DNA of 10,287 nucleotides, taken from Micrococcales bacterium (GTDB taxonomy: Bacteria; Actinomycetota; Actinomycetes; Actinomycetales; Dermatophilaceae). This document shows, one piece after another, positions 6,639 through 10,287 of this stretch; position 1 is the first letter of the stretch, and the number at the start of each line of letters is the position of its first letter. Under the pieces are notes generated by a model, which searched no databases, had not been told where the DNA came from, and saw only the letters and a list, made by a program, of their open reading frames with translations. Where the stretch lies: assembly GCA_030537915.1 (NCBI GenBank), contig JAUNUZ010000050.1, forward strand, positions 1 through 10,287, written 5' to 3'. Both the position numbers and the translations under genes were made by a program.

Positions 6639-6934
6639 CGCGTCGACCCCCCAGGCCGACGGCGCGCCCGAGCCCGCCAGCAGGTCGCATGCCAATGCCG
6701 CCGATCGGACAGCGAACCGAGTCCGTCCGCAGGCCAGGCGACGATGTGCGGTACCGCGCCGTCGAACTGCTGCTGGCAGCCGGGACACAGGTAGCGACGT
6801 TTCGGCCCAGCGCCGGTGACCCGGCGCACGAGCCAGGCGCCGTCGGAATGCTGCTCCGTCGAGGCCAGCCCGCCGAGTGCTCGCTCAAGACTGAGGGACG
6901 TCGACTCACGGCGGCGCCGGTTTGATCGCGGCAT
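6635..6934 (-). CDS. Small CPGC/HWH-motif protein, likely zinc-binding
   Basis: A 99-aa basic, probably cytoplasmic protein. It contains Cys50-Pro-Gly-Cys53, His63 in PHIVAWP, then DRRHWHATCW with His80, His82 and Cys85. These six residues would suit a structural zinc site. The pattern matches a small actinobacterial family (Streptomyces copies with RCPGCDQEI...HVVAWP...DRRHWH..CW), which databases often label 'ATP/GTP-binding protein' without any nucleotide-binding motif that I can see here. Both ends are Arg-rich (RSNRRRR at 3-9, RARARRRP at 87-94), which suggests nucleic-acid contact, but the function is unknown. The ATG at 6934 is chosen because the conserved family starts there; the open frame extends farther but would overlap the divergent gene at 7020. 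Its stop shares the CTAG palindrome with the convergent upstream gene (4-bp overlap). Confidence 0.85.
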   Translation of the reverse strand: MPRSNRRRRESTSLSLERALGGLASTEQHSDGAWLVRRVTGAGPKRRYLCPGCQQQFDGAVPHIVAWPADGLGSLSDRRHWHATCWRARARRRPGGSTR

Positions 6935-6952
6935 GGCTGTATTGTTCCAGCC
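6935..6952. repeat. Small inverted repeat abutting the zinc-motif gene start
   Basis: GGCTG, eight bases (TATTGTTC), then CAGCC. The arm touches the ATG of the minus-strand gene and lies in the 85-bp divergent gap to the second GH-like gene, at an AT-rich spot. It could be an operator or an mRNA hairpin; the stem is only 5 bp. Confidence 0.2.
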
Positions 6953-7009
6953 GAGTGCCTCAGCCCCACAGTCGGCCGAGTCCCCTACCGATGCGCCGCC
7001 TGATCTGCT

Positions 7010-7014
7010 AGGAG
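7010..7014 (+). promoter_or_regulatory. Ribosome binding site that fixes the GTG start at 7020
   Basis: AGGAG, five bases before the GTG at 7020. That start places the Tat motif at residue 9, as in the paralogue (residue 11), and excludes a 68-residue upstream extension of low-complexity character. Confidence 0.65.
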
Positions 7015-7019
7015 TGTCT

Positions 7020-9266
7020 GTGACCACCCCGTCGACCCCCCTGAGCCGACGGCGATTCATCCAGGGCTCCGCGATCGCGGCAGGCGCCGGGGCGATGGCC
7101 GCGTGCACGACGGCGAGCCCGCCCGCGCCGCGTGGGAGCGGGAGTCTCACCCCACTAGCCGTCCCCACTCCCACTCCGAGCCCGACCGATTCGCCCGATT
7201 CGCTCGACTCGTGGGCCCCGCTGCCGCTCGAGCTCGCCGGGCTGCGGCTCATCGCGCGTCAGGACGGTCGCCGTCTGCTCCTACACACCGTCGGCGGCGA
7301 CGTGTCGTTCTGGAGTGGGGTCACCCTCGGGACGACGACCCCGGGGCATCTCCCGGGCCACGCGTCGGCCACCCGCGTCGACTACCGGCGCTGGCTGCCC
7401 ATGATGGCCAAGCTCGGTATTCGGGTGATCCGGCTCACGACGCTGCATCCGTCGTTCTTCTACACCGAGCTGCGCGCCTACAACATCGCCCACCCCACCG
7501 CTCCCCTCTACCTGTTGCAGGGGATCGACGTCCCCGACAACGACCTGCTCGCCGCGAAAGGGCTCTTCGACCCCGCACTGACCGAGCGCGCCAGCAATGA
7601 GGTCGTCGCCGTCGCCGCCGCGCTGCACGGTGACCTGCAGCGACGGGCCGGCAGCGCGGGTCCCACCGGGGTGACCGGCACGTGGGACGCCGACGTCTCG
7701 GAATGGACGGTCGGCGTCGTCTTCGGCTCCCGCTGGGTGCCCGAGCAGCTCGAGCGCACCGACACCGGCAACCGCAAGGCGGGCGCCGTCACGGGCCGCT
7801 ATGTCACCTCGACCGCCGATGCCAGCCCGAGCGAGCGCTGGCTCGCCGCTCGGCTGGACGAGCTGGCCACCGAGTTGGCCCGGCGTGGCACGTCTGCCCC
7901 CCTCGCGGTCGGGTCCACCCCCGAGCTCGACCCGCTGGCCCACCCCCAGCAGCCGGAGGCGCCGGCCAACGCCGCGTCGATCGACCCCGGCCACATCCGC
8001 GCGACCGCGGCGTGGCCGGCGGGGGGTTTCGCGGCCGTCGAGGCCTACCCTTACAAGCCGCTCTTCCTCTTCCACGAGCCGGATTTGGGCACCGAGGATC
8101 CCTATCGCGCCTACCTGAAGCTGCTCAGCACGTCCCTGGGGGACCTGCCGCTCCTCATCACCTCCTTCGGGGTGAGCAGCGCGCTCGGCTCGGGTGGCAA
8201 GGGCACGAACGATCGGGGCCAGGGCCATCACACCGAGCCCGATGCGATGAAGCAGAACGCGGACATGCTGCGGATGTTCGCCTCGATCGGCCTGGCGGGC
8301 GGCATGTTACCCGGCTGGCACGACGACTGGTCGGCCTCGACGTGGAACACCTCAGAGCGCTATGCGAAGGTACCTCCGGCGCGGCGCGTGCTCTTCCACG
8401 ACCCGTTGACCTCCGACCAGTGGACCGGCCTCGTGGCGCACGATCCGCTGCGCGTCGGCAAGCGCGTCGTCCACGAGGCATCCGCGGACTACCTCCGCCG
8501 GATCACCTTTGACCATGACGCCTCGTGGGCCTACCTGACGCTCTACTTCCAGGGCCGCGTCACCTCCCCGGTGGAGCTGGGCTTCAGCATCCTCGGCGGC
8601 GGCGGTCTGCGCTTCCCAGGGGGCAGCGGCGACCCCATCTTCGACGTCGCGGTCCGGATGGTGCCGACGATGAGCACCACGGTCGTCTTCATCCGCTCCG
8701 CGCTCGACCCGATCCGCTTGGACGGCCTTCCGCGCGGCTGGTGGCCCTCCCCCGAGCGCGGCGGCTGGAACACCCAGCAGCTGGTGCTGAACCGGACGTA
8801 TCTCGTGCCGGGCGCGACGACGCCCGTGCCGCCGTCCTTCCTCGACATCGGCACGCTCATCCTCGGGTCCTGGTGGGACGAGACCGCCGCGGACTACAAC
8901 TCCCTGGCGACGTGGCACATGGCCCGCGCCTCGGCCCAGGACCCCGCGATCCTGCGCTTCCGGCTGCCCTGGTCGATGCTGGCGCTGGCCGACCCCTCAG
9001 CGCGCAGCGCGCTGGTGCCCACGACGAGCGGGCCGACGATGACGGCGATCAAGAGCATGAACGTGACCGTCGAGTCGAGCACCCCCGGCAGCCCGGTGAC
9101 GTTCCCGCTGAGCTGGCCCCGGTGGGAGCGCGCCTCCTACACCGAGCGGGTGAAGTCGGGCGCCGACTCCATCTCCACGGCGCTGGCGGAAGTCTCCCGA
9201 CGCCTGCCGGCCGAGACCGCCGGTCCGTCCAGGAGCTCCGGGGCCGGCTCACCCACTCAGTCGTAG
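7020..9266 (+). CDS. Exported Tat/lipoprotein paralogue with GH-like barrel lacking the catalytic Glu pair
   Basis: A 748-aa exported protein paralogous along its whole length to the gene at 4464. It has a Tat motif SRRRFIQG (9-16), a lipobox MAAC with Cys29, and a Pro/Thr/Ser-rich linker (TPTPSPTDSP region, about 45-65) that would hold the domain off the membrane. Shared landmarks are FWSGVTLGTTTPGH, DYRRWLPMM, GTWDADVSEW, ASPSERWLAARLDELA, QGHHTEPDAM, STWNT and a C-terminal YTERVK. At the places of the two candidate catalytic glutamates it has Arg238 (FGSRWVP) and Ser382 (ITSFGVSSALG). NWPTTDPL has become STPELDPL, and SYHAYPYYP has become VEAYPYKP. The fold thus seems kept while the active site is lost, which suggests a binding or partner role. 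Its 3' end overlaps the convergent dehydrogenase by 10 bp. Confidence 0.85.
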   Translation: MTTPSTPLSRRRFIQGSAIAAGAGAMAACTTASPPAPRGSGSLTPLAVPTPTPSPTDSPDSLDSWAPLPLELAGLRLIARQDGRRLLLHTVGGDVSFWSGVTLGTTTPGHLPGHASATRVDYRRWLPMMAKLGIRVIRLTTLHPSFFYTELRAYNIAHPTAPLYLLQGIDVPDNDLLAAKGLFDPALTERASNEVVAVAAALHGDLQRRAGSAGPTGVTGTWDADVSEWTVGVVFGSRWVPEQLERTDTGNRKAGAVTGRYVTSTADASPSERWLAARLDELATELARRGTSAPLAVGSTPELDPLAHPQQPEAPANAASIDPGHIRATAAWPAGGFAAVEAYPYKPLFLFHEPDLGTEDPYRAYLKLLSTSLGDLPLLITSFGVSSALGSGGKGTNDRGQGHHTEPDAMKQNADMLRMFASIGLAGGMLPGWHDDWSASTWNTSERYAKVPPARRVLFHDPLTSDQWTGLVAHDPLRVGKRVVHEASADYLRRITFDHDASWAYLTLYFQGRVTSPVELGFSILGGGGLRFPGGSGDPIFDVAVRMVPTMSTTVVFIRSALDPIRLDGLPRGWWPSPERGGWNTQQLVLNRTYLVPGATTPVPPSFLDIGTLILGSWWDETAADYNSLATWHMARASAQDPAILRFRLPWSMLALADPSARSALVPTTSGPTMTAIKSMNVTVESSTPGSPVTFPLSWPRWERASYTERVKSGADSISTALAEVSRRLPAETAGPSRSSGAGSPTQS

Positions 9267-10287
9267 GTGCGGAAGCCACGCCCGCTTTTGCGACCCAGGT
9301 AGCCCGCGCGCACGAGGTGCTCCAGCAGCGGCGCCGGGCTCAGGCTGCGCTCGCGGAACTCCAGGTACATCTCGCGCTGGGTCGACAGGGCGCTGTCGAG
9401 TCCGAAGTAGTCGAGCACCTCGAAGGGGCCCATCGGCAGCCCGCAGCCGAACTTCATCGCGATGTCGATGTCGTCGACGCTCGCGTAGTTGGTCTCGAGC
9501 ATCTTCACGGCGTCGTTGAGGTAGGGGAAGAGTAGGGCGTTCACGATGAAGCCGGAACGATCCGCCGTCTGGACGGCGCGCTTGCCGATGCCCTCGGTGA
9601 GGGCTATCGCGGTCGCCAGCGCCTCCGGCGACGTCGAGACGGTCGAGACGACCTCGACGAGATCGACCTGGGTCGGCGGCGCGAAGAAGTGCATGCCGAC
9701 GACGTCCTGGGGGCGCCCGGTCGCGGCGGCGCATTGCACGACCGGCAGCGCGGCGGTCGTCGTCGCGAGCACGGTACCGGGTGCGCAGACCTCGTCGAGG
9801 GTCTCGAACATCGCCTGTTTGGCGGTGAGGTCCTCGGCGATCGCCTCGATGACCACCTGACAGTCGGCGAGCTCCTCCAGATTCGCGCTCGAGGTGACCC
9901 GGGCGCGCACCTCCTCGCGCTCGCCGGGCTCCAGCCGACCGCGCTGGACCTCCTTGTGCAGACCCTTGGCCAGCTCGTCCGTCGCCTCCTGCGAGCGCTG
10001 CAGGGTGCGCGCGATGAGCCGGACCGGATAACCGTGGGTGGCGATGGACTGGGCAATCCCCACGGCCATCGACCCGCTGCCCACGACGCCGACCCGCTCG
10101 ATCGTCACCGCCGGTGCCGTTCGATCGGTGGGCACGGGTGTCAGCGCGTCGTGGACGACCTTGGAGGAGCCCGGCTTCTCGTAGGTGTAGAAACCCCGCC
10201 CGGTCTTGCGACCCAGGAAGCCGGCGGTGATGAACTGCTTGAGCAGCGGGCTCGGGGCGTGCAGGCGGTCACGGCCCTGCTTGTACA
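9257..10287 (-). CDS. Fused double 3-hydroxybutyryl-CoA dehydrogenase, C-terminal part (5' end outside window)
   Basis: The frame stays open to the right edge, so the gene is larger than the 293-codon stretch beginning at the GTG at 10135. The part at 10136-10287 encodes the end of a first dehydrogenase unit (AGFLGRKTGRGFYTYE), and a complete second unit follows, ending in the matching AGYLGRKSGRGFRTYD. Such fused proteins of about 590 aa occur in actinobacteria. They oxidise 3-hydroxybutyryl-CoA or reduce acetoacetyl-CoA with NAD(P), linking thiolase to crotonase and Ccr. The second unit has a Rossmann nucleotide site (GVVGSGSMAVG), the catalytic His (codon 9689-9691) and Glu 12 residues later (codon 9653-9655), and the conserved Asn in GFIVN. 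Relative to human SCHAD, Ser137 and Asn161 positions are both Ala (ATTTAAL, HFFAP), so this unit may be weakened. There is a 10-bp tail overlap with the convergent neighbour. Confidence 0.92.
   Translation of the reverse strand, partial: YKQGRDRLHAPSPLLKQFITAGFLGRKTGRGFYTYEKPGSSKVVHDALTPVPTDRTAPAVTIERVGVVGSGSMAVGIAQSIATHGYPVRLIARTLQRSQEATDELAKGLHKEVQRGRLEPGEREEVRARVTSSANLEELADCQVVIEAIAEDLTAKQAMFETLDEVCAPGTVLATTTAALPVVQCAAATGRPQDVVGMHFFAPPTQVDLVEVVSTVSTSPEALATAIALTEGIGKRAVQTADRSGFIVNALLFPYLNDAVKMLETNYASVDDIDIAMKFGCGLPMGPFEVLDYFGLDSALSTQREMYLEFRERSLSPAPLLEHLVRAGYLGRKSGRGFRTYD

Noticed and set aside
6816..7019. Upstream extension of the second GH-like frame
   Set aside because: It would bury the Tat signal 68 residues into the protein and overlap the zinc-motif gene. 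The GTG at 7020 has a well-placed AGGAG.
7150..7210. Repetitive CCCACTCC / GATTCGC-like stretch as a tandem DNA repeat
   Set aside because: It encodes the Pro/Thr/Ser-Asp linker behind the lipobox of the second paralogue; the repetition is explained by the protein and is too short to call a repeat.
7281..8231. Minus-strand open frame of 316 codons inside the second GH-like gene
   Set aside because: Antisense shadow; the coding strand has full-length similarity to its paralogue.
10135..10135. GTG at 10135 as the start of the dehydrogenase
   Set aside because: The frame stays open upstream to the window edge and encodes GFLGRKTGRGFYTYE, the end of a preceding dehydrogenase unit, so this GTG is an internal Val codon.

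Overview
The window is high-GC, densely packed DNA with actinobacterial character. The evidence is G/C-rich third positions, GTG as well as ATG starts, start sites that look leaderless, and protein variants I associate with Actinobacteria: a mycobacterial-type methylmalonyl-CoA epimerase, a crotonyl-CoA carboxylase/reductase, a fused double 3-hydroxybutyryl-CoA dehydrogenase and a small CPGC/HWH-motif protein. I cannot name the genus.

Left part (1-4430): short-chain acyl-CoA metabolism. The first 13 codons of a probable thiamine-binding MTH1187-family protein run off the left edge on the minus strand. Then a minus-strand pair, acetyl-CoA acetyltransferase followed 10 bp later by the GTPase chaperone MeaB, is divergent from methylmalonyl-CoA epimerase (mce) and crotonyl-CoA carboxylase/reductase (ccrA). 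Together these are steps of the ethylmalonyl-CoA pathway or of C4/C5 extender-unit supply: acetyl-CoA to acetoacetyl-CoA (thiolase), crotonyl-CoA plus CO2 to ethylmalonyl-CoA (Ccr), epimerisation (Mce), and upkeep of the B12-dependent mutase (MeaB). The mutase itself is not in the window.

Middle part (4464-9266): two large paralogous exported proteins, each with a Tat motif and a lipobox, lie in the same orientation and flank a 99-aa minus-strand gene with a likely zinc-binding motif. The paralogues look like a poorly characterised (beta/alpha)8 glycoside-hydrolase-like family with a C-terminal beta-rich domain. The first keeps two candidate catalytic glutamates (E228, E375). The second has Arg and Ser at the matching places and has also changed other pocket residues, so it looks like a catalytically dead partner or a binding lipoprotein. 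This cassette is the least understood part of the window.

Right part (9257-10287): metabolism resumes on the minus strand with the C-terminal part of a fused double 3-hydroxybutyryl-CoA dehydrogenase that runs off the right edge. The exported-protein cassette therefore sits between ccrA and this dehydrogenase. Gene ends are tightly packed: convergent neighbours overlap by 4 bp (6635-6638) and by 10 bp (9257-9266). I saw no RNA genes, insertion sequences or CRISPR arrays.
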